Below, piece after piece: positions 36,396 to 45,030 of a DNA stretch of 64,000 nt. This DNA is from Bryobacteraceae bacterium (GTDB taxonomy: Bacteria > Acidobacteriota > Terriglobia > Bryobacterales > Bryobacteraceae): contig JAIEPW010000106.1 in assembly GCA_019748195.1 (NCBI GenBank), forward strand, positions 29,169 to 93,168, read 5' to 3'. Position numbers and translations under genes: made by a program. The notes beneath the pieces were generated by a model that was given only the letters and a program-made list of their open reading frames with translations, was not told the origin of the DNA and made no database searches. Position 1 is the first letter of the stretch; the number at the start of each line of letters is the position of its first letter.

Positions 36396-37454
36396 ATGTT
36401 TGTGCACACGGATACCGCCGCCGTTCGCGCCGGCGAAGAACTGAATCTGACGGCTTTGCGGGAATACCTGACGGGGAAGATCGCGGGCGCCGGAGACGAA
36501 ATCGCGGTGGAGCAATTTCCCGGCGGGCATTCGAACCTGACGTACCTGCTGCGGATCGGCGGCAAGGAGTATGTCTTGCGGCGGGCGCCGCTGGGGCCGG
36601 TGCCTCCGAAGGCGCACGACATGGCCCGCGAGTTCCGGGTGCTGCAGGCGGTGCATCCACACTTTCCCGAAGCGCCCGAGGCATACGTGCTGTGCGAGGA
36701 TCCGGCGGTGATCGGCGCGACGTTCTATCTGATGGAGCGGCGGCGCGGGATCGTGGTGCGGAAGGAGATTCCGCCGCAGATCCGGGCGATTCCGGATTAC
36801 GCGCGCAAGATCAGCGAAACGCTGGTGGACACGATGGTCCGGATGCACGCGGTGGACATCGAGAAGCACGGGCTGACGTCGCTGGGCAAGCCGGAAGGCT
36901 TCGTGGAGCGGCAGGTGAAGGGCTGGACGGAGCGGTGGCAGCGATCACGGACGACGCCGCTGCCGGAGATGGATGCGGTGGCGGGGTGGATGGCGAAGAC
37001 GCCGCCAAGGGAGCTGCCGCCGACACTGGTGCACAACGACTTCAAGCTGGACAACCTCATGCTGGACGAGCACGATCCCAGCCGGGTGGTGGCGGTTCTC
37101 GACTGGGAAATGACGACAGTGGGCGATCCGCTGATCGATGTCGGGCTGACGCTGTGTTACTGGGGATTGGGCGGCGCGCCGCACCTGACGGGGGAAGACG
37201 CCGACGGCATGATGTCGGGTCCGGGTTGGTTCACGCGCGAGGAGTTCCTGGATCGCTACGCGTCGCGCACGGGACGGGATCTGAGCGCGATCGGCTGGCA
37301 TGAAATACTGGGGTACTTCAAGCTGGCGGTGATCCTGCAGCAGATCTACTATCGCTGGTACAAAGGGCAAACCAAGGACGACCGCTTCCGCGATTTCGAT
37401 AAGCGGGTGGAGTCGCTGGCGCGCACGGCGGCGCGGCTGATGGAGAAAGCGTGA
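36396..37454 (+). CDS. APH-family phosphotransferase linked to acyl-CoA dehydrogenase
   Basis: The 352-residue protein has a kinase fold of the aminoglycoside phosphotransferase family. Landmarks are GGHSNLTYLLRIGG (glycine-rich loop), YVLRRAP (ATP-binding Lys or Arg region), the Brenner-type VHNDFKLDNLML (H213, D215) and VLDWEM (D236). This is the type found next to, or fused to, ACAD10/ACAD11 acyl-CoA dehydrogenases, whose kinase phosphorylates a 4-hydroxyacyl-CoA so that the phosphate can be eliminated. The fourth gene down is a related phosphatase, and an acyl-CoA dehydrogenase follows two genes later. No clear Shine-Dalgarno precedes the ATG. It is first in a four-gene unit. Confidence 0.88.
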   Translation: MFVHTDTAAVRAGEELNLTALREYLTGKIAGAGDEIAVEQFPGGHSNLTYLLRIGGKEYVLRRAPLGPVPPKAHDMAREFRVLQAVHPHFPEAPEAYVLCEDPAVIGATFYLMERRRGIVVRKEIPPQIRAIPDYARKISETLVDTMVRMHAVDIEKHGLTSLGKPEGFVERQVKGWTERWQRSRTTPLPEMDAVAGWMAKTPPRELPPTLVHNDFKLDNLMLDEHDPSRVVAVLDWEMTTVGDPLIDVGLTLCYWGLGGAPHLTGEDADGMMSGPGWFTREEFLDRYASRTGRDLSAIGWHEILGYFKLAVILQQIYYRWYKGQTKDDRFRDFDKRVESLARTAARLMEKA

Positions 37455-38167
37455 GCGTCCTGTATCTGATTCGCCACGGGCAGGCGGGAACGCGGGAGAA
37501 TTACGATTCACTGAGCGAGCTGGGGCGGGAGCAATCGCGACTGCTGGGCGAGCACCTGGCGGCGCAGGGCCTGCGTTTCGATCGCGTGCTGAGCGGACGC
37601 CTGCAGCGGCAGCGGGCGACGGCGGAGGAAGCGCTGCGCGCCTTAGGGAACGCGCCGGAGATTGAGATCGACCCGGGGTGGGACGAGTTCGACCTGGCGG
37701 CTGTGTACGCGGGGCTGGCGCCGCGGTTGTGCGAGGAGGACGCCGCGTTCCGGGTCCAGTATGAGGCGATGCAGCGGCAGATCGAGGCCAGCCGGGGGCA
37801 GCATGGGGCGACGGTGCACCGCAAGTGGAACGAATGCGACAAGACGGTAGTCCGGGCATGGGTGGAGAACCGTTTCGCGTACGAGGGGGAAAGCTGGGAG
37901 GCCTTCCAGCAGCGCGTGGAGGCGGCGCTGGGGCGGATCCAGAGCAACGGCGCGGAGGAGCATATCGCGGTGTTCACGTCGGCGACGCCCATCGGGATCG
38001 CGGCGGCGCTGACCCTGGATGTGCGCGACGGACGGGCGCTGCAGTTCGCCGGCGTGATGCACAACTCAGCCTTGAATACATTCCGGCGGACTTCCACGGA
38101 GATCCGCCTGTTCACCTTCAACAACGTGGCGCACCTGCCGGAGCCCGCGTTACGAACCTTCCGCTAG
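37451..38167 (+). CDS. Histidine phosphatase family protein, copy 1
   Basis: The 238-residue protein starts with the GTG that overlaps the kinase stop (GTGA, 37451-37454). It has the phosphohistidine motif RHGQAG (H9) and the second Arg/His region. The central part holds [14 protein letters not shown], then [15 protein letters not shown] with the late His replaced in part. Members remove phosphate from small molecules or proteins. Copy 2, two genes down, aligns over the full length ([10 protein letters not shown] against STLVLVRHGQ), though the later parts diverge. In the operon a phosphatase could remove the phosphate released or the phosphorylated acyl intermediate. Confidence 0.88.
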   Translation: MSVLYLIRHGQAGTRENYDSLSELGREQSRLLGEHLAAQGLRFDRVLSGRLQRQRATAEEALRALGNAPEIEIDPGWDEFDLAAVYAGLAPRLCEEDAAFRVQYEAMQRQIEASRGQHGATVHRKWNECDKTVVRAWVENRFAYEGESWEAFQQRVEAALGRIQSNGAEEHIAVFTSATPIGIAAALTLDVRDGRALQFAGVMHNSALNTFRRTSTEIRLFTFNNVAHLPEPALRTFR

Positions 38168-38193
38168 ACACTTTATCAACCAAGGAGACTCGC

Positions 38194-39438
38194 ATGCATT
38201 TCGAATTTTCAGACAAGGTGAAGGATCTGCAGAAGCGGGTAGCCGCTTTTGTGGAGGAAAACGTATACCCGAACGAGAGGGTTTACGCGCAGCAGGTGGC
38301 CGAGGGCGGACGCTGGATCCACGTTCCGGTGATGGAGGAGATGAAGGCGAAGGCCCGGCAGCAGGGGTTGTGGAACCTGTTCCTGCCGGAAAGCGAGCGT
38401 GGGGCCGGGCTGACCAACCTGGAGTACGCGCCGCTGTGCGAGATCATGGGCCGGTCTCCGATCGCGCCGGAGGCGTTCAACTGCTCCGCGCCGGACACCG
38501 GCAACATGGAGGTGCTGGAGCGCTACGGCACGCCGGAGCTGAAGGAACAGTGGCTGAAGCCGCTGCTGGCGGGCGAGATCCGCTCCTGCTTCTCGATGAC
38601 GGAGCCGGCGGTGGCAAGCTCCGACGCCACCAACATCTGCGCGTCGATCGTGCGCGAGGGGGACCACTACGTATTGAACGGCCGCAAGTGGTGGAGCTCG
38701 GGGGCGGGCGATCCCCGCTGCAAGGTGGCGATCTTCATGGGTAAGTCGAATCCGGACGCGCCCAAGCACCGGCAGCAATCGATGGTGGTCGTGCCGTTGG
38801 ACCTGCCGGGGGTAAAGATCGAGCGGATGCTGAGCGTATTCGGCTATGACCATGCTCCGCACGGCCACGCGGAGATCACGTACGAGAATGTTCGGGTGCC
38901 GGCGGCGAACCTGCTGCTGGGGGAAGGGCGCGGGTTCGAGATCGCGCAGGGGCGGCTGGGACCGGGGCGCATTCATCACTGCATGCGGCTGATCGGCGCG
39001 GCGGAGCGGGCGCTGGAGTCGATGTGCAAGCGCGCGAAATCGCGGGTGGCGTTCGGCAAGGCGATCGCGGATCAGGGGACGATCCGGGCCGATATCGCGA
39101 ATTCGCGGATGGAGATCGAGCAGGCCCGGCTGCTGGTGTTGAAGGCGGCGTACATGATGGACACGGTGGGCAACAAGGTGGCGAAGGCGGAGATCGCGAT
39201 GATCAAGGTGATCGCGCCGAACATGGCGCTGCGGGTAATCGATCGCGCGATTCAGGCGCATGGCGCGGCCGGAGTTTGCCAGGATACGCACCTGGCTTCG
39301 GCCTGGGCCAGCGCGCGGACGCTGCGGCTGGCGGACGGACCGGACGAGGTGCATCGCGAGTCGATCGCGAAGCTGGAACTGGAGAAGTATGCCGGCGCCG
39401 CGGCGATGAAGGCGGCGGAACTCGCGGGAGTCCGCTAG
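38194..39438 (+). CDS. Acyl-CoA dehydrogenase, ACAD10/11-like
   Basis: The ATG at 38194 follows AAGGAGACTCGC, so the start is well supported. The longer frame from 37825 overlaps the phosphatase gene in another phase. The 414-residue product has the full ACAD fold: N-terminal helical domain, beta domain with [17 protein letters not shown] and [11 protein letters not shown], and the C-terminal helices with [13 protein letters not shown] and [16 protein letters not shown]. The FAD and substrate pockets appear complete. It is flanked by two histidine phosphatases and preceded by an APH-type kinase, the same set of activities found fused or clustered in ACAD10/11 and in the LvaABC levulinate pathway. 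Confidence 0.92.
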   Translation: MHFEFSDKVKDLQKRVAAFVEENVYPNERVYAQQVAEGGRWIHVPVMEEMKAKARQQGLWNLFLPESERGAGLTNLEYAPLCEIMGRSPIAPEAFNCSAPDTGNMEVLERYGTPELKEQWLKPLLAGEIRSCFSMTEPAVASSDATNICASIVREGDHYVLNGRKWWSSGAGDPRCKVAIFMGKSNPDAPKHRQQSMVVVPLDLPGVKIERMLSVFGYDHAPHGHAEITYENVRVPAANLLLGEGRGFEIAQGRLGPGRIHHCMRLIGAAERALESMCKRAKSRVAFGKAIADQGTIRADIANSRMEIEQARLLVLKAAYMMDTVGNKVAKAEIAMIKVIAPNMALRVIDRAIQAHGAAGVCQDTHLASAWASARTLRLADGPDEVHRESIAKLELEKYAGAAAMKAAELAGVR

Positions 39439-39439
39439 G

Positions 39440-40141
39440 GTGAGCACGCTGGTGCTGGTCCGCCACGGGCAGGCGCGTCCGTTCCAGAAGGATTCGGATC
39501 GCCTGTCGGAGGCGGGCGAGGCGCAATCGCTGGCGCTGGGCCGGTTCTGGAAGGCCGCGGGAATGGGGTTCGATGAAGTGCATTCGGGCACGCTGGCGCG
39601 GCACCGGCGAACGCAGGAACTGGTGTACGAGGCTTGTTGCGGGCTGCCGCCTCCGCGCTTCGATGGGGACTGGAACGAGTACGACGCGGACGGCGTGTTG
39701 CATCGCCTGGCGCCGGCGCTGGGGGCCGCAGACGATCGATTCGCTTCGCTGCGCGAGGCGTTCGAGCAGGCGCGCGGCGGTCCGGACCAGAACCGCCATT
39801 TCCAACGCATGTTCGAGGTCGCGATGGCGGCGTGGCAGGCGGGATCGATTCCAGCCGACGGGGTGGAGCCGTTCGCCGATTTCGAGAAGCGCGTCACGCG
39901 CGCGCTACAAGGGCTGATGCAGGCCTCCGGGAATAAGCGGGTGGCGGTGTTCACCAGCGGCGGGCCTATCGGCTTGTGTGTGCAGCGGGCCTTGGGAGCG
40001 CCAGGCAAGGCGTTCCTGGATGTGAACTGGAGGGTCCGCAACACTTCTCTGACGGAGTTTGTCTATAGCCGGGAGCGATTCACGCTCGATTCGTTCAACG
40101 TCCTGCCGCATTTGCCCGCCGAACAGATCACGTTCCGCTGA
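39440..40141 (+). CDS. Histidine phosphatase family protein, copy 2
   Basis: The 233-residue protein starts with GTG at 39440, one base after the ACAD stop codon. RHGQARPF (H9) is the catalytic motif, and the rest follows copy 1, including WNEYDADGVLHRLAP and the AVFTSGGPIGLCVQ segment. Having two related phosphatases flank one dehydrogenase is unusual and suggests different substrates or order of action. The gene ends the four-gene unit; the next gene starts 35 bp later and encodes an antiporter. Confidence 0.88.
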   Translation: MSTLVLVRHGQARPFQKDSDRLSEAGEAQSLALGRFWKAAGMGFDEVHSGTLARHRRTQELVYEACCGLPPPRFDGDWNEYDADGVLHRLAPALGAADDRFASLREAFEQARGGPDQNRHFQRMFEVAMAAWQAGSIPADGVEPFADFEKRVTRALQGLMQASGNKRVAVFTSGGPIGLCVQRALGAPGKAFLDVNWRVRNTSLTEFVYSRERFTLDSFNVLPHLPAEQITFR

Positions 40142-40176
40142 GGACGGCGCGGTGCGGCTAAACTGAACATTCGCGC

Positions 40177-41778
40177 ATGTCTGACACGACGGTGTACCTC
40201 GGTTTGCTGCTGGCGGCGCTGGTGATCGCGGCGATCGCGAAGCGGCTGGACCAGCCGTATCCGATCGCGCTGGTGCTGGGCGGGGTGGCGATCGGGATGG
40301 CGCCCGGCCTGCCGCAGATCCGCCTGAATCCCGAGGTGGTGTTTTTCCTGCTGCTGCCGCCGATTCTGTCGGAGGCGGCGTACTTCACTTCGTGGCGGGA
40401 TTTCGTGCGCTGGCGGAGGCCCATTCTGCTGCTGGCGTTCGGTCTGGTGGCGGCGACCAGCGCCGCGATCGCGGCGATTTGCGCGCTGCTGATTCCAGGG
40501 ATGACGTGGGCGACGGGATTCGTGCTGGGGGCCATTGTGTCGCCGCCGGACGCCGCCGCCGCGACCACGATCACGCGCGGGCTTGGACTGCCGAGGCGGA
40601 TCGTGCAGGTGCTGGAAGGGGAAAGCCTGGTGAACGACGCGGCGGCTCTGACGGTGTATCGCTTCGCGGTGGCGGCGGTGGTGACGGGCACTTTTTCCTG
40701 GAGCGAGGCGCTGCTTTCGTTCCTCTGGATCGCGGCGGGCGGCACGGCGATCGGGATCGCGCTGGGCCTGTTGTTTGTCAAGGTTTTCCCCCGGATCAAG
40801 GACCCGCAGATCGAAATTCTGTCCACCTTCCTGCTGAGCTACGGATCGTACGTGCTGGCGGAGACGGCGCACGCCTCGGGCGTGCTGGCGGCGGTGGCGT
40901 CCGGGCTGCTGCTGGGCTGGCATTCGTCGGAGCTGTTCAGCGCGACCGTGCGGATTCGCGCATCGGCGGTGTGGCAGACGATGCTGTTCCTGGTGAACGC
41001 GATGGCCTTCGTACTCATCGGGGTGGAGTTGCCGCCGGTGATCGCGTCCCTGGCGGGATATCCGAGGGCGGAGCTTCTGTGGTGGAGTTCGGCGGTGGCG
41101 TTGACGGCGATCGCGGTACGGCTGGCCTGGGTGTTTCCCGGCGCATACCTGCCCGGGCTGTTGTCGGCGAGGATTCGAAGCCGGGAGGCGCCGCCACCGC
41201 CCGCGCAGGTGTTCGTGGTGGGCTGGACCGGGCTGCGGGGCGTGGTGTCGCTGGCGGCGGCGCTCGCGCTGCCGGTGGAAACCGCGGGCGGCCTGCCGTT
41301 TCCGTACCGCAACCTGATCCTGCTGCTGACCTTCGCGGTGATCCTGTCGACGCTGCTGCTGCAGGGGCTGACCTTGCGTCCGCTGGTGCGGGTCTTGGGA
41401 CTGCCGAAGGACCGTTCGAGCGAGGAGGAGCAGTTGTCGGCGCGCATCCAGTCCACCGAGCGGGTACTGGACCGGATCGCGGAGATGGAGGTGGCGGGGT
41501 CGGCGCCCGGACCCGTGCTGCAGCGGGTGCGCGGCTTCTTCGAGGATCGCCAGGCGGAGTTGCGATCGCGCCTGGAGACGGAGACGGGCACGGAGCAGCC
41601 GCCGCGTCCGGAAGGCTTCCGTTCGATCGCCGAACAGCGGGTGTGGTGGGAACTGGCGGTGGTGGAGCGGGAGTCCTTGCGGGAGATGCGGCGGAAGTCC
41701 GAGATCGGCGATGAAGCCATGCGCGAAATCGAGCGGGACATCGACTTGCTGGAAGCGCGGATTGTGCCGCACTCGTGA
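40177..41778 (+). CDS. CPA1-family Na+/H+ antiporter
   Basis: The 533-residue protein has twelve or so membrane segments in the first 400 residues. The CPA1 signatures include FLLLPPILSEAAYF (58-71), VSPPDAAAAT with D125, and GESLVNDAAAL with N153-D154, the pair that carries ion coupling in NhaP and NHE proteins. A C-terminal cytoplasmic tail (about 410-533) with coiled-coil character follows. It would exchange sodium or potassium for protons at the inner membrane. Its GTGA overlap with the next gene couples it to an MFS carrier. Confidence 0.92.
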   Translation: MSDTTVYLGLLLAALVIAAIAKRLDQPYPIALVLGGVAIGMAPGLPQIRLNPEVVFFLLLPPILSEAAYFTSWRDFVRWRRPILLLAFGLVAATSAAIAAICALLIPGMTWATGFVLGAIVSPPDAAAATTITRGLGLPRRIVQVLEGESLVNDAAALTVYRFAVAAVVTGTFSWSEALLSFLWIAAGGTAIGIALGLLFVKVFPRIKDPQIEILSTFLLSYGSYVLAETAHASGVLAAVASGLLLGWHSSELFSATVRIRASAVWQTMLFLVNAMAFVLIGVELPPVIASLAGYPRAELLWWSSAVALTAIAVRLAWVFPGAYLPGLLSARIRSREAPPPPAQVFVVGWTGLRGVVSLAAALALPVETAGGLPFPYRNLILLLTFAVILSTLLLQGLTLRPLVRVLGLPKDRSSEEEQLSARIQSTERVLDRIAEMEVAGSAPGPVLQRVRGFFEDRQAELRSRLETETGTEQPPRPEGFRSIAEQRVWWELAVVERESLREMRRKSEIGDEAMREIERDIDLLEARIVPHS

Positions 41779-42929
41779 GCGATAAGTGGCGCACGCTGAT
41801 GGTGTTGTTCGCGGCGGAGCTGCTGGCGATGGGGGTATGGTTTTCGGCATCCGCCGTGGCGCCCCAACTGGCGGCGCGGCTGGCGTTGAACGACGGGGGC
41901 AAGGCGTGGCTGACCATGGCGGTGCAGGGCGGCTTCGTGGCGGGGGCGCTGGCGTCGGCGGTGCTGAATCTGGCGGACCGGATCGCCGCGCACCGCTTGT
42001 TCGCGATCACGGCGCTGCTGGCGGCGGGCTGCACGGCGTGGATCCCGTTTCGGGCGGACTTTCCGGCGGTGCTCGCGCTGCGGTTTCTTACCGGTTTCTT
42101 TCTGGCGGGTGTCTATCCGGTGGGGATGAAGATCGTGGCCACGTGGACCACGGCCGATCGCGGACTGGGGATCGGGCTGCTGGTGGGGGCGCTGACGCTG
42201 GGGTCGGCGGGACCCCAACTGTTGAATGTGGCCGGGGGTGGCGACTGGAGGCTGGTGCTGTGGGTGGCGGCGGGGTTCGCGGCGGCGGGCGGAATGCTCG
42301 CGGCTGCGTTTGTGCGCGAGGGACCGGGGCGGATGGCGCCGCGGACCTTCCGTTGGGATTACGTGCTGGAAGTGTTCCGCAATCGGGATCTGCGGCTGGC
42401 GAACCTGGGCTACCTGGGACACATGTGGGAGCTGTACGCGATGTGGTCGTGGATCGCGTGGTATTTGGCGGCCCCGGCGGGGGCGACGGCAGGGCGGATC
42501 GCGTTTCTCGCGATCGCGTCCGGCGCCTTGGGCAGCGTCGCCGCCGGTGTGCTGGCGGACCGGATCGGGCGGGCGAGGGTAACCATTTATTCAATGGCGG
42601 TTTCGGGCGCGTGCGCGGCGGGGATCGGCTTGTTTTATCACGCCGGGCCTTTCTGGCTGGGGCTGGTCGCGGTGATCTGGGGTTTCGCGATCGTGGCGGA
42701 TTCGGCGCAGTTTTCGGCGGTGGTCAGCGAGCGTTGCGATCCCAAGTTCTCAGGCACGGCGCTGACGCTGCAGACGTGCCTGGGTTTTCTGCTGACGATG
42801 GCGACCATCCGCATGGTTCCGGCGGCGGAACGGCTGGTGGGAACGCAATGGTCATTCGCATTTCTGGCGCTGGGGCCGGCGGCGGGGATCTGGGCGATGT
42901 CGCGATTGGGACGGGAATCAAAGGACTAA
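41775..42929 (+). CDS. MFS transporter
   Basis: The 384-residue protein has about twelve membrane segments and the general MFS layout. A typical intracellular-loop motif reads GVLADRIGRARVTIY near residue 260. Other segments are ELLAMGVWFSASAVAP near the start and GFFLAGVYPVGMKIVATW. The start codon is GTG at 41775, overlapping the antiporter stop (GTGA). The family is too wide to predict substrate; CynX- and nitrate-type groups have similar starts. It is followed 13 bp later by a LacD-type aldolase, so sugar or organic-acid uptake is conceivable. Confidence 0.88.
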   Translation: MSDKWRTLMVLFAAELLAMGVWFSASAVAPQLAARLALNDGGKAWLTMAVQGGFVAGALASAVLNLADRIAAHRLFAITALLAAGCTAWIPFRADFPAVLALRFLTGFFLAGVYPVGMKIVATWTTADRGLGIGLLVGALTLGSAGPQLLNVAGGGDWRLVLWVAAGFAAAGGMLAAAFVREGPGRMAPRTFRWDYVLEVFRNRDLRLANLGYLGHMWELYAMWSWIAWYLAAPAGATAGRIAFLAIASGALGSVAAGVLADRIGRARVTIYSMAVSGACAAGIGLFYHAGPFWLGLVAVIWGFAIVADSAQFSAVVSERCDPKFSGTALTLQTCLGFLLTMATIRMVPAAERLVGTQWSFAFLALGPAAGIWAMSRLGRESKD

Positions 42930-42942
42930 ACTAGGGATTGAT

Positions 42943-43947
42943 ATGGGACCCTCTGAAGGAAAGATCAAACATCTGAAGAAGTTGTCGAATCAGGCGGGCG
43001 TGATCGCGGCTGCCGCCATGGATCAGCGGGGGAGCTTGCAGAAGTCGCTGGCTTCGGCGCGCGGCGTCGATCCGAAGCAGATTACTCCGGAGATGATGTC
43101 GGAGTTCAAGACGGCGGTGGTGAAGGTGCTGACGCCGCACGCGAGCGCGATTCTGTTGGATCCGGAGTATGGGCTGGACGCGGCCAAGGCTCGCGCGGCC
43201 AACGCCGGGTTGCTGCTGGCGTATGAGGAATCGGGCTACGACAATACGCAGCCGGGGCGTCTGCCGGACCTGCTGCCGCATGTGTCGGTGAAGCGCATCG
43301 TGGACTGGGGCGCGAACGCGGTGAAGATCCTGATTTATTACTCTCCATTCGACGACAGCGCGGTGAACGACATCAAGCACGCTTTTATCGAGCGAATCGG
43401 GGCGGAGTGCGAGACCTACGAAATTCCGTTCTTTCTGGAATTTGTCGGCTACGATCCGGCCGGGGGCGATGAAAAGGGCCTGGAATATGCTCGCCGGAAG
43501 CCGGACGTGGTGATCGGCGCGATGAAGGAGTTCTCGAAGCCGCAGTACAAGGTGGACGTGTTGAAGGTGGAAGTGCCCATCAACGCGGAATTCGTGGAAG
43601 GCAGCTCGGTGTTCAAGGGGCAGGCGGCCTACAACCGGCAGCAGGCGCTGGAGCATTTTCGCAGGGCGGCGGAAGAGGCGTCGAAGCCATTTATTTACTT
43701 GAGCGCGGGCGTGGGCAACGCGCAGTTTGTCGAATCGCTGCGGATGGCGTCCGAGGCGGGGACGGATTATTCGGGCGTCCTGTGCGGCCGGGCCACGTGG
43801 AAGGAAGGCATGCCGATTTACGCCAAGCAGGGCGTGAAGGCGCTGGAGGACTGGCTGGCGGATCAGGGCGTGAAGAACATCAACGCGGTGAACGAGGCAA
43901 TTACGTCTGCCAAGCCGTGGTACCAGAAGCTCGGCGTCGCGGTGTAG
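42943..43947 (+). CDS. Class I aldolase, tagatose-bisphosphate aldolase (LacD)-like
   Basis: The 334-residue protein matches the LacD family: AAAMDQRGSLQKSL near residue 25, DWGANAVKILIYYSPFDD with the Schiff-base-region Lys, FLEFVGYD, DVLKVEVPINAEF with a second catalytic-type Lys, and LSAGVGNAQFVESL. LacD cleaves tagatose 1,6-bisphosphate into dihydroxyacetone phosphate and glyceraldehyde 3-phosphate. A related enzyme, YihT, cleaves 6-deoxy-6-sulfofructose 1-phosphate. AGGG lies before the ATG. No tagatose kinase or other lac/gat gene is nearby, so a general class I aldolase role is possible. Confidence 0.92.
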   Translation: MGPSEGKIKHLKKLSNQAGVIAAAAMDQRGSLQKSLASARGVDPKQITPEMMSEFKTAVVKVLTPHASAILLDPEYGLDAAKARAANAGLLLAYEESGYDNTQPGRLPDLLPHVSVKRIVDWGANAVKILIYYSPFDDSAVNDIKHAFIERIGAECETYEIPFFLEFVGYDPAGGDEKGLEYARRKPDVVIGAMKEFSKPQYKVDVLKVEVPINAEFVEGSSVFKGQAAYNRQQALEHFRRAAEEASKPFIYLSAGVGNAQFVESLRMASEAGTDYSGVLCGRATWKEGMPIYAKQGVKALEDWLADQGVKNINAVNEAITSAKPWYQKLGVAV

Positions 43948-43966
43948 GAGGGGGGAAGGGCTGTCG

Positions 43967-44485
43967 ATGAGTTCTAAGTTGCTGATGAGCGCGGAAGAAT
44001 ATCTAAGCGCCAGTTTCGACGGCCCCGACCGCGAGTTTGTGGATGGGGAGGTGGTGGAGCGGAGCATGGGCGAGATTCCGCACGGGCGAATCCAAAAACG
44101 GCTGCTGATGCTGATTGAGCGATTCGCCGATCAGTGCAAGATTGAGTCGATTCCGGAGATTCGAATCCGGATCAGCGCCAGCCGGTATCGCGTCGCCGAT
44201 ATCGCGGTTTGGCGGGCAGGCGAGATCGGGAGCCGCATTCCCACGGTGCCTCCCTTCCTGGCGATCGAGATTCTGTCGCCAGAGGATCGCATGGTCCGGG
44301 TGATGCCGAAGATCGAGGAGTATTTCTCGATCGGCGTGGAACACGTGTGGGTGATCGACCCGGAGGAGCGCGCGGCCATGAGCTTCACCCCGCGGGACCG
44401 AGGCGGCAGCCTGACCGAGATCCTGGCGACATCGAATCCGGATCTCCGGATTCCAGTGGCGGAATTGATGGCGGTACTTCCTTAG
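43967..44485 (+). CDS. Uma2-family (DUF820) endonuclease-like protein, copy 1
   Basis: The 172-residue protein has the Uma2/DUF820 restriction-endonuclease-like fold: MSAEEYLS, DREFVDGEVVERSMG, PEIRIRISASRYRVADIAVW, FLAIEILSPEDRM and EHVWVIDPEERAA. The E/D and K-like pattern (EVVERS, DIAVW, AIEIL) fits a PD-(D/E)XK nuclease core, but activity is unproven. The GGGGGGAAGGG before the ATG is a strong ribosome-binding site. The core from 43981 to 44445 repeats with one change in copy 2, while the first and last few codons differ. Confidence 0.88.
   Translation: MSSKLLMSAEEYLSASFDGPDREFVDGEVVERSMGEIPHGRIQKRLLMLIERFADQCKIESIPEIRIRISASRYRVADIAVWRAGEIGSRIPTVPPFLAIEILSPEDRMVRVMPKIEEYFSIGVEHVWVIDPEERAAMSFTPRDRGGSLTEILATSNPDLRIPVAELMAVLP
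43981..44445. repeat. 465 bp direct repeat, unit 1
   Basis: This unit equals 44526-44990 at all but one position that I could see (44418, A against G). The offset is 545 bp. Immediately outside the unit the sequences fall to roughly 60% identity. Confidence 0.95.
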
Positions 44486-44496
44486 CGAGCTCGAGA

Positions 44497-45030
44497 ATGG
44501 ATCACGGCAGCACGGGCATGAAGTCGCTGATGAGCGCGGAAGAATATCTAAGCGCCAGTTTCGACGGCCCCGACCGCGAGTTTGTGGATGGGGAGGTGGT
44601 GGAGCGGAGCATGGGCGAGATTCCGCACGGGCGAATCCAAAAACGGCTGCTGATGCTGATTGAGCGATTCGCCGATCAGTGCAAGATTGAGTCGATTCCG
44701 GAGATTCGAATCCGGATCAGCGCCAGCCGGTATCGCGTCGCCGATATCGCGGTTTGGCGGGCAGGCGAGATCGGGAGCCGCATTCCCACGGTGCCTCCCT
44801 TCCTGGCGATCGAGATTCTGTCGCCAGAGGATCGCATGGTCCGGGTGATGCCGAAGATCGAGGAGTATTTCTCGATCGGCGTGGAACACGTGTGGGTGAT
44901 CGACCCGGAGGAGCGCGCGGCCATGAGCTTCACCCCGCGGGACCGAGGCGGCAGCCTGACCGGGATCCTGGCGACATCGAATCCGGATCTGCAAGTTGCC
45001 GTAGCCGATCTGATGTCGGTACTGGATTAA
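44497..45030 (+). CDS. Uma2-family (DUF820) endonuclease-like protein, copy 2
   Basis: The ATG at 44497 gives 177 residues starting MDHGSTGMKSLMSAEEYL; the ATG at 44518 is an equal alternative. The protein is identical to copy 1 from LMSAEEYL to LTGILATSNPDL except for Gly in place of Glu (SLTG against SLTE). The C-terminal tails then differ: QVAVADLMSVLD here and RIPVAELMAVLP in copy 1. The stop TAA shares the palindrome TTAA with the stop of the convergent symporter gene. The pair may be co-transcribed. Confidence 0.88.
   Translation: MDHGSTGMKSLMSAEEYLSASFDGPDREFVDGEVVERSMGEIPHGRIQKRLLMLIERFADQCKIESIPEIRIRISASRYRVADIAVWRAGEIGSRIPTVPPFLAIEILSPEDRMVRVMPKIEEYFSIGVEHVWVIDPEERAAMSFTPRDRGGSLTGILATSNPDLQVAVADLMSVLD
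44526..44990. repeat. 465 bp direct repeat, unit 2
   Basis: Second unit of the repeat described at 43981-44445. It differs at 44963 (G against A in unit 1). The sharp borders of the identical part point to gene conversion or a recent duplication with replaced ends. Confidence 0.95.

Noticed and set aside
36365..37303. A 312-codon frame starting upstream of the kinase gene
   Set aside because: It runs in another phase over the kinase gene, which has clear motifs. The product is Arg/Gly-rich and shows no family.
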